Of a stretch of DNA of 45,857 nucleotides, positions 8,703 through 16,488 are shown piece by piece. Position numbers and translations under genes: made by a program. Source of the stretch: Deltaproteobacteria bacterium. Lineage in GTDB: Bacteria; Desulfobacterota; Desulfobacteria; Desulfobacterales; Desulfosarcinaceae. The notes under the pieces are model-generated. The model searched no databases, was not told the origin of the DNA, and saw nothing but the letters and a program-made list of their open reading frames with translations. The DNA is taken from assembly GCA_021824175.1 (NCBI GenBank), contig JAKALP010000040.1:1-45857 (forward strand), read 5' to 3'. Every line of letters starts with the position of its first letter. Within the stretch, counting starts at the first letter, position 1.

Positions 8703-10082
8703 TCAAATGCCATATTCCTTGAGCTTGTTGTGCAGGGTCTTGCGGCTGATCCGCAAGCGGCGGGCGGTTTCGCTCTTGTTGCCGCCCGTGGCCTGGAGCG
8801 TGCTTAAAATGGCCTCTTTTTCAATCTCTCCCAGGGGCCGGTTGGCGGCTTCAGCCGTGAACAGGGGCGGCGCCATCCCCTGGGAAGCGCCTGGATACGA
8901 AACGGTCAGAGTCGAAGGCAACTCCTTTTCGGTGATGTACTCTCCGGATAGCAAAATCACCGCCCGTTCCAGAGTGTTTTCCAGCTCGCGCACATTGCCT
9001 GGCCAGGAGTATTTGCGCAGCATGTCCATGGCCAGGGGCGAAAAACCTTTGACTGATTTGCGGTTTTGGGCGGCATACCGGCTGAGGAAGTGATTGGCCA
9101 GCAGGGGAATGTCATCGCCGCGCTCGCGCAGCGGCGGCGCCTCCAGCGTGACCACATTGAGCCGGTAGTAGAGATCCTGGCGGAAACGCCCGGCAGCCAC
9201 CTCCGCGCTGAGGTCGCGATGGGTGGCGGCCACGATGCGCACATCCACGGGCAGCGTCTCTTCGCCCCCGACCCTTTGAATCTCGCGCTCCTGGATCACC
9301 CGCAGCAGCTTGCTTTGCATGGCCGGCGAGGTCTCGCCCACCTCGTCTAAGAAAATGGTGCCCTGGCGGGCCTGCATGAAGCGGCCCTCGCGGCGCCGGT
9401 CTGCCCCCGTGAAGGCCCCTTTTTCGTGGCCGAACAGCTCGGATTCCAGCAAAGTCTCGGCCAGAGCCGCGCAGTTGACCACCACTAAAGGATGGGCTTT
9501 GCGGGGGCTGTTGAAATGGATCGATTTGGCAATCAGCTCCTTGCCGGTGCCGCTTTCACCCGTGATCAGGACCGTGGCTTCCGACGGCGCGATCATGGCC
9601 AGCATGTCCAGCATGGCTTTCATCTTCGGGCTTTTGCCGATGATGTTGTCCCAATGAAATCCCGCGCCCAACTTGTCTTTCAGATTCTGGTTCTCGGCTT
9701 TCAGATGCTGGTGCTCCAAGGCCCGTTCAAAGGCAATGCGCAGCACATCGAAATCCAGGGGCTTGGTCAAATAGTCATAGGCGCCGGCCTTGAGGGCTTC
9801 CACGGCCGAATCCACCGAAGAATAGGCGGTCATGATCAGGATGGGAATGGCCGGATTGTAGGCCTTGATCTGTCTGAGGGCTTCGATGCCGGTCATCTGC
9901 GCCATGCGCACATCCATGAGGATCAGATCAAAGGGGCCGGCCTTGACGCTGGCTACGGCCTGGGCGCCGTCCTCGGCCATGGAGACCTTGTAGCCCCAAC
10001 TGGAGATGATGGTTTTCAGGGTCTTGAGATGGCCGGGGTCATCATCGACCACCAGAATATGAAATGGATTGGAATGGGCCAT
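8703..10082 (-). CDS. NtrC-family sigma-54 response regulator (ZraR/HydG-like)
   Basis: A 459-residue activator of sigma-54 RNA polymerase. The receiver domain (about 1-125) has acidic residues VVDDD, phospho-acceptor Asp in LILMDVRM (about 56), and the conserved Lys in YLTKPLD. The AAA+ domain (about 145-375) has Walker A GESGTGKE, the sigma-54 contact loop ELFGHEKGAFTGAD and Walker B GTIFLDEVGE. A Fis-type helix-turn-helix (NKSETARRLRISRKTLHNKL) ends the protein. Its start, with a GAGG ribosome site, lies 7 bases from the end of the upstream kinase gene, so the two are almost certainly a pair. A near-consensus sigma-54 promoter at 12463 before the ZraP-like gene is a likely target. Confidence 0.92.
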   Translation of the reverse strand: MAHSNPFHILVVDDDPGHLKTLKTIISSWGYKVSMAEDGAQAVASVKAGPFDLILMDVRMAQMTGIEALRQIKAYNPAIPILIMTAYSSVDSAVEALKAGAYDYLTKPLDFDVLRIAFERALEHQHLKAENQNLKDKLGAGFHWDNIIGKSPKMKAMLDMLAMIAPSEATVLITGESGTGKELIAKSIHFNSPRKAHPLVVVNCAALAETLLESELFGHEKGAFTGADRRREGRFMQARQGTIFLDEVGETSPAMQSKLLRVIQEREIQRVGGEETLPVDVRIVAATHRDLSAEVAAGRFRQDLYYRLNVVTLEAPPLRERGDDIPLLANHFLSRYAAQNRKSVKGFSPLAMDMLRKYSWPGNVRELENTLERAVILLSGEYITEKELPSTLTVSYPGASQGMAPPLFTAEAANRPLGEIEKEAILSTLQATGGNKSETARRLRISRKTLHNKLKEYGI

Positions 10083-10089
10083 GCGGACC

Positions 10090-11880
10090 TCACATGCTTT
10101 GCCGGGTTGGGAAAATCAGGCTGACCTTTGTGCCCCGGCCGGCAGTGCTACTGATCTTGACATGGCCGTTGTGGGCCGTGACGATCTTGTGCACAATGGC
10201 CAGGCCCAGGCCAGTGCCTTTGGCTTTGGTGGTGAAATAGGGATCAAAGACTTTATCCAGATCCTGGGCCGCGATGCCTTCGCCGCTATCTTCCACATCG
10301 ATGCGAACCGCGTCAGGGCCTAATGCTGTTAGGGTCACGGTCAGCTCCCCGCCTCGCGCCATGGCCTGCAGGGCATTGAGATACAGATTGAGCAGACACT
10401 GGGATAAGCGGTCGGCGTCGACTTCGGCCATTACAGGTTGGGGCGCTGGCTTCAGGCGAACGGCAATGTGTTGAGTGGCGGCTTCCTGCTGGATCAACCG
10501 CGCCGAATGGGCGATGAGCTCATTGAGATCCGTGGCTTTCCATTGCAGGTCCGTGGGACGGACAAAATCGAGCAGTTCGCTGATGACCCGGTTGAGGCGC
10601 TCCACCTCCTGGATCATCACCTCCGCGGCCTCTTTATCTTCGCTGCCGGTGGCAAATTTGCTCTTGAAGTAAGTGGCCATGCCCTTGATGGAACTCAACG
10701 GATTCCTGATTTCATGGGCCACGCCGGCGGCCAGCCCGCCGATGGCGGCCAGCTTTTCCTGACGCCGCAGGCTCTCCTGCAGTTGGCGCACTTCGCCGAG
10801 ATCGCGCAGGATCATCACGTGGCCCACCAGCTGACCGGCTTCATTCATTATCTTGGAAGCGCTGATGCTCACCGGCACGATTTTGTTGGCCACAAACTCG
10901 CAGGTCATCTCCTTTTCAAAAACGGCCGCCCCCTGCTCCAGCGACTCCCGCAGGCCGCAGAAATTGGCCGGCAGGACCGCGGCCGGCTCTTGGCCCCGGG
11001 CCTGGGACAGATCAAGGCCCGTGATGCGCTCGGCGGCGCTGTTGAAAAAGGCGATTTTGCCGCTCTTGTCCGTGGCGATCAGACCCACCGGAAGGCTGGT
11101 CACGATTTCATCGGCAATGGCGCTGGTGTCCTGCAAGGCCCTTTGGGCGGAACGGAAGCTCTGCATCCAGTACATGGAGATAAAGCCGGCCAGCCCCAGG
11201 ACCACCAGCACCGCGCAAAGCACCACCGTATTGCGAATATCGGTCTTGCGGGCGACCTCATAGGCGCTGGGGTCCAGCCCCACCAGAATGACCGCCCGAC
11301 CGCCCGGCGGATCATCGCCGCCAAAGCACCAGTCCTTGCCCTTTGGACCCATTGGGCCCTGATTGGGCAGATGTGGGCGCTCGTCTCGCATCCCGCCGGG
11401 CCCGGGCCGGCCGCCCATGGGCCTGAATATTTTGTAGACCTCAAAGGAGCGCGCTTGATCCGCGGTTCTGACGAGTCGCCACTGCACCCGCTCCGACGGA
11501 TCAAGATTTTTGAGATAGGGACGATCAACAGTCTGGGCGCCGATCAAGGCGCGATCGCTGGCCGCCAGGGCCCGTCCCTGGGGATCAAGGATCAGGATGT
11601 AGCGCACCTCGGGCACCAGGGCGCTCTCTTCGATCAAGGCCTGCACCTGATCGCCGCCCCACATCATGCGCATCATACCGGTGCGGGCGCCGGCCTCGAT
11701 GGTTCGAATCAGCGCGGCCCCTTTCTCGCTCAGAATGCGAGCCATATACTGTTCGTCGCGCCGATAGCTTTGCAGGGCCAGCACCAGGATGGTGACCAGC
11801 AAAATGGCCGCGGACCCGACCACGATCCACGGCGATGTCCGCAGGCCATACTTAAAAAGGGGTGGGTCGTTCTTAAACAT
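10090..11880 (-). CDS. Membrane sensor histidine kinase (ZraS/HydH-like)
   Basis: About 596 residues from ATG 11880; GTG 11883 directly before it is an alternative, and neither has a clear ribosome site. The first membrane segment (WIVVGSAAILLVTILVLAL) and the second (TVVLCAVLVVLGLAGFISMYW, about 225-245) frame a periplasmic sensor domain. A PAS domain (about 270-365, ATDKSGKIAFFNSAAERITG) follows, then HisKA with AHEIRNPLSSIKG (phospho-His about 389), then HATPase with NLYLNALQAM, DSGEGI and GTGLGLAIVHK. It would phosphorylate the regulator encoded 7 bases downstream. With the divergent ZraP-like gene, the arrangement mirrors the ZraPSR envelope/metal-stress system. The periplasmic part has no obvious His-rich zinc site, and its signal is unknown. 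Confidence 0.9.
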   Translation of the reverse strand: MFKNDPPLFKYGLRTSPWIVVGSAAILLVTILVLALQSYRRDEQYMARILSEKGAALIRTIEAGARTGMMRMMWGGDQVQALIEESALVPEVRYILILDPQGRALAASDRALIGAQTVDRPYLKNLDPSERVQWRLVRTADQARSFEVYKIFRPMGGRPGPGGMRDERPHLPNQGPMGPKGKDWCFGGDDPPGGRAVILVGLDPSAYEVARKTDIRNTVVLCAVLVVLGLAGFISMYWMQSFRSAQRALQDTSAIADEIVTSLPVGLIATDKSGKIAFFNSAAERITGLDLSQARGQEPAAVLPANFCGLRESLEQGAAVFEKEMTCEFVANKIVPVSISASKIMNEAGQLVGHVMILRDLGEVRQLQESLRRQEKLAAIGGLAAGVAHEIRNPLSSIKGMATYFKSKFATGSEDKEAAEVMIQEVERLNRVISELLDFVRPTDLQWKATDLNELIAHSARLIQQEAATQHIAVRLKPAPQPVMAEVDADRLSQCLLNLYLNALQAMARGGELTVTLTALGPDAVRIDVEDSGEGIAAQDLDKVFDPYFTTKAKGTGLGLAIVHKIVTAHNGHVKISSTAGRGTKVSLIFPTRQSM

Positions 11881-12050
11881 CACTGCACCGTCTATGGTTA
11901 GGCGACCCCCGGACCGCCCATTGGATAATTTTTATACACCCTGGGTGCGGATCCTGGGGCTGTTGTGTAATATAGAGCCAGTTTCCTCCAATTACCAGCC
12001 TTGCCTGAACTATATAACAATAGGCATGCCATGGCCGCGCCCAGTGAGAA

Positions 12051-12232
12051 TCACGGCCGTTGCTTGCGGCACCAAAACAAGGCTGAGATTTTCATCCTCA
12101 TCTTCATACTCGTACTCATGCACCAACTCGTACTCGTACTCGTACGCGTACTCGTACTCGAAATAATTTAAAAGCCTTTCGCGTACGCGTACGATCTAGT
12201 GGCGAAACACCTATTGGCAAACCGTGACTTAC
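12051..12232. repeat. GTAC-rich hairpin element, copy A
   Basis: The core has many TACTCG/TACGCG units: a left arm at about 12126-12161 and a right arm TTTCGCGTACGCGTACGA at 12178-12194. The left end is TCACGGCCGTTGCTTGC (12051-12067); near the right end ACCGTGACTTACAC (12221-12234) resembles it in the same orientation. Copies B (13437) and C (30888) share this plan: an end motif GCCGTTGCTT, a GTAC hairpin and a second end motif. It lies between the divergent kinase and ZraP-like genes. The rest of 11884-12460 shows no gene. Confidence 0.65.
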
Positions 12233-12462
12233 ACTTGGCCGCGCCAGGACCATTTTCCTTCCAGGGGCGCCAACTCAGCCTAGCGTAAAATCGACACAGC
12301 GATCGATCCACTTCAGGTGCGGGCTGTATAGAACTTACCCACTTCTTGGGCCACTGCATCGGGTGGAGCGGCCCACGACCCATACCCGCACGGCCACCGA
12401 CCATTCGCATTCATTGAAATAACAGGCAGATATGAAACCTACCAGCCCGTCCGGCGCCGCGC

Positions 12463-12477
12463 TGGCACACCCCTTGC
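12463..12477 (+). promoter_or_regulatory. Sigma-54 (-24/-12) promoter of ZraP-like gene
   Basis: TGGCAC at 12463-12468, then five bases, then TTGC at 12474-12477: the -24 GG and -12 GC have exactly the spacing of the sigma-54 consensus. Transcription would start at about 12489, leaving a leader of about 50 bases before ATG 12540. An NtrC-type activator is encoded about 2.4 kb to the left behind a divergently transcribed kinase, which fits. Confidence 0.75.
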
Positions 12478-12539
12478 CATGTAGGTTCTCAAACAGAAGG
12501 CGCAACCAACAACGGTTAAAGAAAGAAAGGAGCAGTAAA

Positions 12540-13085
12540 ATGAAATCCAAACTCACCACCAAATCCATGATCATCGGCGCCGCCATTCTCTTGGTAGGGG
12601 CGGCCGTGGCCCTGGCCAATGGCGGGCCCTGGGGCAATTATGGCGGAAACATGATGGGCTATGGCTACGGCATGGGGCCTGGCATGATGGGTTATGGCAT
12701 GGGCCCGGGCATGATGGGCTATGGTCAAGGTTACGGCATGGGGCCGGGCATGATGTACGGTTATGGGCCCCGCGGCTCTGGGGCCTGGGGCAATCTGACG
12801 GACGAGCAGCGCACCAAACTGGATGCAGCCCAGGAGAAATTCTTTAATGACACCCAGAAGCTGCGCGATCAAATTCAGGATAAACGCTTTGCCCTGCAGA
12901 ATGAATTGACCAAGGATACGCCGGATGCGGCCAAGGTCGGCACCCTGCAAAAAGAGCTCTCCAGCCTGGAGGGAGAATTCGACCAGAAAGCCATCCAGCA
13001 TCAACTGGAAATCCGCAAACTGCTTCCTGAAAACACGCGACGCGGTTTTGCCCGCGGGTATGGCGGCGGGTATTGCTGGCAGTAA
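12540..13085 (+). CDS. ZraP/Spy-like periplasmic protein with Met-Gly-Tyr repeats
   Basis: A 181-residue periplasmic protein. ATG 12540 has the ribosome site GAAAGGAG 6 bases upstream, and the signal peptide ends at about residue 26 (VALA). Residues about 38-77 are repeats of the type MMGYGMGPG, giving a Met-rich stretch that could bind soft metals such as Cu+. The helical part (about 85-165, LTDEQRTKLDAAQEKFFNDT and following) matches the Spy/CpxP/ZraP fold (LTxxQ pattern, heptad-like Gln/Lys/Glu). The tail is GYGGGYCWQ. ZraP proteins are zinc-binding envelope chaperones controlled by ZraSR through sigma-54; the promoter here and the adjacent kinase/regulator pair agree with that role. Zn versus Cu specificity is open. 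Confidence 0.8.
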   Translation: MKSKLTTKSMIIGAAILLVGAAVALANGGPWGNYGGNMMGYGYGMGPGMMGYGMGPGMMGYGQGYGMGPGMMYGYGPRGSGAWGNLTDEQRTKLDAAQEKFFNDTQKLRDQIQDKRFALQNELTKDTPDAAKVGTLQKELSSLEGEFDQKAIQHQLEIRKLLPENTRRGFARGYGGGYCWQ

Positions 13086-13178
13086 TCTCGGCCGGGCCGC
13101 GTTTTGACCGGAGGCGGATTCCCCCCCCCGCCGCCTCCGGAGAATTTTTTTGTAGAGCCATTAATGGGGAAGGCAATC

Positions 13179-13421
13179 ATGGCCACCAGACACAAAATCA
13201 ATATCGACCCGGTGTGCGGGTTGGTGGTGGAGCCGGCCACCGCGCCCGCCAAAACGAATTATAATCAAATTGAGTATTACTTCTGCACGCAAGGGTGCCA
13301 CGATAAATTCCAGGCGGCGCCCCAGAACTATCTCCCCAAGAAACGCAAAGGTTTTTGGCAACACTATTTGGAACGGGTCAACAAAGCCACGGGCGGCCGG
13401 CCACCGGCCTGCTGCCATTAG
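13179..13421 (+). CDS. YHS-domain protein with Cys-Cys-His tail
   Basis: An 80-residue protein. ATG 13179 is chosen because GGGAAGG lies about 5 bases before it; ATG 13164 is in frame but has no good ribosome site. It holds a YHS domain: DPVCGLVV, then an aromatic strand YYFCTQGCHDKF and NYL (about residues 9-52). This domain occurs in P-type ATPases and small metal-handling proteins. The C-terminal tail is basic, then ends PACCH, a possible extra metal site. It lies between the ZraP-like gene (94 bases upstream) and the ArsR-ZntA pair, which supports a role in metal delivery or sensing; the exact role is inferred. Confidence 0.8.
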   Translation: MATRHKINIDPVCGLVVEPATAPAKTNYNQIEYYFCTQGCHDKFQAAPQNYLPKKRKGFWQHYLERVNKATGGRPPACCH

Positions 13422-13436
13422 TTTCAAAATAGCCCG

Positions 13437-13576
13437 GCCGTTGCTCGTCAAATCGTACTCGTACGCGTACGCGTACTCGAAACAGTTGAAGAAGCCCCTC
13501 TAGTAAGCGTGCGCGCACGCGAACGCGTACGAAAAGATCAACCGCGTTTCTGTGCTGGAACCAACAGCCGTTACTT
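13437..13576. repeat. GTAC-rich hairpin element, copy B
   Basis: The left end is GCCGTTGCTC (13437-13446). The core runs from TCGTACTCGTACGCGTACGCG to the right arm GCGCACGCGAACGCGTACGA (ending at about 13531). The right end is GCCGTTACTT (13567-13576) in the same orientation as the left. The overall plan matches copies A and C. It sits between the YHS gene and the ArsR promoter. Confidence 0.65.
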
Positions 13577-13598
13577 ATGCCCCTCGCGAAAATCACGT

Positions 13599-13645
13599 TT
13601 GACAATCTCCAGACAGACATATACATATTATCATATGTTAATATG
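13599..13645 (+). promoter_or_regulatory. Promoter and ArsR-type operator of the Zn/Cd ATPase operon
   Basis: A perfect -35 TTGACA lies at 13599-13604. About 17-19 bases on, an AT-rich -10 region (TACATA or CATATT) merges with a 22-base near-palindrome at 13624-13645, CATATTA-TCATATGT-TAATATG, with two mismatches between its halves and centred on CATATG. Such AT-rich dyads over the -10/start region are typical ArsR/SmtB operators, so the repressor encoded at 13680 probably controls itself and the ATPase here. Confidence 0.7.
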
Positions 13646-13679
13646 TTTATAACCTACTTGCGCCGGGAGGAGATTTCAA

Positions 13680-14039
13680 ATGGATGCCATCATCGACACC
13701 TGCACCACCAAGGGCATTCACCGCGAGTTGCTGCGCGAACTGCGCCAGCGCATGCCTGAGACCGTGTCATTGTATGATCTGGCCGATCTTTTCAAGCTTT
13801 TTGGCGACAGCACCCGCCTGGGCATTTTGTGGGCCCTGAGTGAATCGGAGATGTGCGTCTGCGACTTGTGCGCCCTGTTGAAAATGAAGCAGCCCGCGGT
13901 CTCTCATCAATTGAAGAACCTAAAGCTGGCCAGGGTGGTCAAGTCCCGCCGGGACGGCAAAATTGTGTACTACTCCCTGGATGACGAGCACATCCGGGAT
14001 TTGCTCAATTTGGGCATGGCGCACGTTCAGGAGGCATGA
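13680..14039 (+). CDS. ArsR/SmtB-family metal-responsive repressor
   Basis: A 119-residue winged-helix repressor. GGGAGGAG stands 7 bases before ATG. The recognition region contains MCVCDLCALLKMKQPAVSHQLKNLKLARVVKSRRDGK. The Cys residues in CVCDLC match the alpha-3 metal site (ELCVCDL box) of CadC/ArsR-type sensors. The N-terminal Cys in IDTCTTKG could complete a CadC-like Cd/Pb/Zn site, and the C-terminal helix DDEHIRDLLNLGMAHVQ resembles the alpha-5 Zn site of SmtB/CzrA. Metal binding should release the operator at 13624. The stop overlaps the ATPase start (ATGA), so the pair is translationally coupled. Confidence 0.92.
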   Translation: MDAIIDTCTTKGIHRELLRELRQRMPETVSLYDLADLFKLFGDSTRLGILWALSESEMCVCDLCALLKMKQPAVSHQLKNLKLARVVKSRRDGKIVYYSLDDEHIRDLLNLGMAHVQEA

Positions 14040-16183
14040 GAGTTGACATCACAATGCAGCTGACCACAGAAAAATTCACACTCAAGAATCTGGATTGCGC
14101 CGCGTGCGCCCTGAAGCTAGAAAAAGAGTTGAACGCTCTGGAGGGGGTCGAGGAAGCGCTGGTGGATTTTGCTGGCCTGACCCTGCACATCAAGGCCAGG
14201 GATATGCAGGCCGTGGTCGCGGCCGCGCACCGCATCGCCCCCGAGGTGGAGCTGATCCCCAAATCCGGGCCCCAGGCAAAGCCCGGGGCGGACAAGACCG
14301 AACTGCGCACGCCGGTGCCTCGCCGGGAGATCGGATTTCTTCTGGCCGCCTTTGTTCTCTTTCTGATTCAACTTTTTTTCGAGAAGTATTTTCACCAACA
14401 CCACCTGGGACTCCTGGAAGCCGCGCTGGTATTGGCCGCCTACCTGCTGGCGGGCGGCAATGTGCTCCTCAACGCGCTGCGCACCATTCGCAAGGGGCTC
14501 TTCTTTGACGAGCACGTGCTCATGATGATCGCCACGGCAGGGGCCTTGATCATCCATGCCTATGCCGAAGCGGTTGGGGTGATGCTCTTTTATAAAGTCG
14601 GCGAACTGCTCCAGAACAAGGCGGTCTCGCGCTCCCGCCGCGCCATCAACCGCCTGTTGGCGGTAAAGCCGGACCGGGCCTGGGTTCAGACCCCCTTTGG
14701 CTTTGAAGAGATCGCGCCGGAACAAGTCCGCGTGGGCGACCTGCTGCTGGTCAAGCCGGGCGAACGCGTGCCCCTGGATGGCGAGGTTATAACGGGCCGC
14801 TCCTGGCTCGACACCTCGGCCTTGACCGGCGAATCAAAGCCGCAAACGGTGCAGATCGGCGACCAGGCGCTGGCTGGACAGATCAACCAAAGTGGCGCCC
14901 TCACCTTGCGGGTGACCCGGCCTTTCAGGGAATCTTCCGTTGCCAAAATGCTCGATCTGGTAGAAAACGCCACGGCCCGCAAAGCCAAAACCGAGAAATT
15001 CATCACCACCTTTGCGCGCTGGTACACACCCGCCGTGGTCATACTGGCCGCGGCCGTGGCCGTGGCGCCGCCCCTGATTCTGGCCGGCGCCACATTCGAG
15101 GAGTGGATTTATCGCGCCCTGGTGATGCTGGTCATCTCCTGCCCCTGCGCCCTGGTGATCAGCATTCCCCTGGGCTATTTCGGCGGCATCGGTAAAGCTT
15201 CCAGGGAGGGGATTCTGATCAAAGGCTCCAATTTTCTGGATGTGCTCTCCCAGGTCGGCACCGTGGTCTTTGACAAAACCGGGACCCTGACCCAAGGGGT
15301 TTTCGAGGTCCGTGAAATCATCAGCTTGTACGGCTTTTCCCAGGAGCAGCTCTTTGAGTTCGCGGCCGCCGCGGAATACTACTCCAATCATCCCATCGCA
15401 CGATCGATTCTTTCCGACTTTGCCAAACGCGGAAAGACTTTGGATGCCAGCCGGATTATGGATCACACGGAAATCTCCGGCAAAGGGGTCAAAGCCGGCT
15501 ATGGCGAGCACACCATCTTTGTGGGCAATGACCAATTGCTGCACGCTGAAAAAATTCTTCATGACAAGTGCGATTTCGATGCCACTGTGGCCCACATCGT
15601 GGTGGACGGCCGCTATGCGGGCTACATCACCATCGGCGACGCCCTGCACCCCGACGCCGAGCAGGCGGTGCATGATCTGCGCGCCCAGGGTGTTCATCGC
15701 ATTGCCATGTTGACCGGCGACAACTACTGCACGGCCCAGGCCGTGGGTAAACATCTGGGACTGGATCAAGTCTTCGCCGATTTGCTTCCCGAAGAAAAAG
15801 TGACCACCTTGGAACAACTTGGCGCGGGCGGCCCTCAGCGCAAGAAGATCGCCTTTGTGGGCGACGGCATCAACGATGCACCGGTGATTGCCCGCGCCGA
15901 TGTGGGCATTGCCATGGGCGCCAGCGGTTCGGATGCGGCCATTGAAACCGCCGATGTGGTGTTGATGACCGGCTCACCAGCCAAAATCGTGGCGGCCATC
16001 GCCATTGCCCGGACCACCCGGACCATTGTGTGGCAGAACATTGTGCTGGCCTTCACCATCAAGGGGTTGTTTCTCTGCCTCGGCGCCATGGGCCTGGCCA
16101 GCATGTGGGAAGCGGTCTTCGCCGACATGGGCACGGCTTTGCTGGCGGTGGTTAATTCAACGCGGGTGTTGCGGGGGAAGTAA
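14036..16183 (+). CDS. Zn2+/Cd2+/Pb2+-exporting P-type ATPase (ZntA/CadA type)
   Basis: A 715-residue P1B-type ATPase. The N-terminal HMA-like domain has LDCAACALKLEKEL (Cys21, Cys24). The actuator motif is LTGES, the membrane ion site CPC at residues 369-371, the phosphorylated Asp413 in DKTGT, and the hinge GDGINDAP. The last membrane segments contain FADMGTALLAVVNSTRVLR; the Asp there is diagnostic of the Zn/Cd/Pb subgroup (IB-2), unlike the Cu pumps. It exports divalent soft metals to the periplasm. ATG 14036 overlaps the ArsR stop, but AGGAGG is only 1 base from it, so ATG 14054 is a possible alternative. It is controlled by the ArsR repressor encoded immediately upstream. Confidence 0.93.
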   Translation: MRVDITMQLTTEKFTLKNLDCAACALKLEKELNALEGVEEALVDFAGLTLHIKARDMQAVVAAAHRIAPEVELIPKSGPQAKPGADKTELRTPVPRREIGFLLAAFVLFLIQLFFEKYFHQHHLGLLEAALVLAAYLLAGGNVLLNALRTIRKGLFFDEHVLMMIATAGALIIHAYAEAVGVMLFYKVGELLQNKAVSRSRRAINRLLAVKPDRAWVQTPFGFEEIAPEQVRVGDLLLVKPGERVPLDGEVITGRSWLDTSALTGESKPQTVQIGDQALAGQINQSGALTLRVTRPFRESSVAKMLDLVENATARKAKTEKFITTFARWYTPAVVILAAAVAVAPPLILAGATFEEWIYRALVMLVISCPCALVISIPLGYFGGIGKASREGILIKGSNFLDVLSQVGTVVFDKTGTLTQGVFEVREIISLYGFSQEQLFEFAAAAEYYSNHPIARSILSDFAKRGKTLDASRIMDHTEISGKGVKAGYGEHTIFVGNDQLLHAEKILHDKCDFDATVAHIVVDGRYAGYITIGDALHPDAEQAVHDLRAQGVHRIAMLTGDNYCTAQAVGKHLGLDQVFADLLPEEKVTTLEQLGAGGPQRKKIAFVGDGINDAPVIARADVGIAMGASGSDAAIETADVVLMTGSPAKIVAAIAIARTTRTIVWQNIVLAFTIKGLFLCLGAMGLASMWEAVFADMGTALLAVVNSTRVLRGK

Positions 16184-16191
16184 TGGGGAAA

Positions 16192-16439
16192 GGCACAGAG
16201 GGACAAAGGCACAAAGGGGCAAAGGGACTGAGGGACTGAGGGAAGGGACTTACCCCAGGCTCAGCGTTGGAACGCATGGTAGTCAATACCATTCACGCGC
16301 GGAGCGCGGAAACGAAGATATTGGTCCGGAGGACAATGAAGTTTAGCAATTATTCAATAGGCCATGGAGACACGCGGAGAACTACCTCAACCCCCCGGCC
16401 TCTTTGTGCCTTTGTGCCTTTGTCCCTTAGTCCCTTTAG
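16192..16439. repeat. Inverted repeat with GGCACAAAGG-type arms
   Basis: The left arm (16192-16241) is made of GGCACAGAGG, GGGACAAAGG, GGGACTGAGG units. The right arm (16399-16439) carries the complementary CTTTGTGCC, CTTTGTCCC, TTAGTCCC units. About 155 bases between them contain no reading frame I can support. It fills the gap between the two ATPase genes and probably acts as a transcription block or is a mobile-repeat remnant. Confidence 0.6.
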
Positions 16440-16488
16440 TTAAAGAATACTTTTTCTATAAAAAGCTTCTAACTTGGAAGAGAAGACA

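Noticed and set aside
10438-11901. A 487-codon plus-strand frame opposite the PAS kinase gene
   Set aside because: It is the antisense of a clear histidine kinase with all motifs; the His/Gln/Gly/Ala-rich translation is typical of a GC-rich shadow frame.
12100-12200. GTAC-rich tract considered as CRISPR or simple microsatellite
   Set aside because: No regular spacers; the units form one hairpin and recur with common flanks at two other loci.
12316-12395. GGTGCGGG / CCCGCAC half sites as regulator binding sites upstream of the sigma-54 promoter
   Set aside because: They are about 65 bases apart and occur once; too little to distinguish from chance in GC-rich DNA.
12168-12637. Minus-strand frames upstream of and overlapping the ZraP-like gene
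   Set aside because: They cross the hairpin element and the sigma-54 promoter and oppose a well-supported gene.
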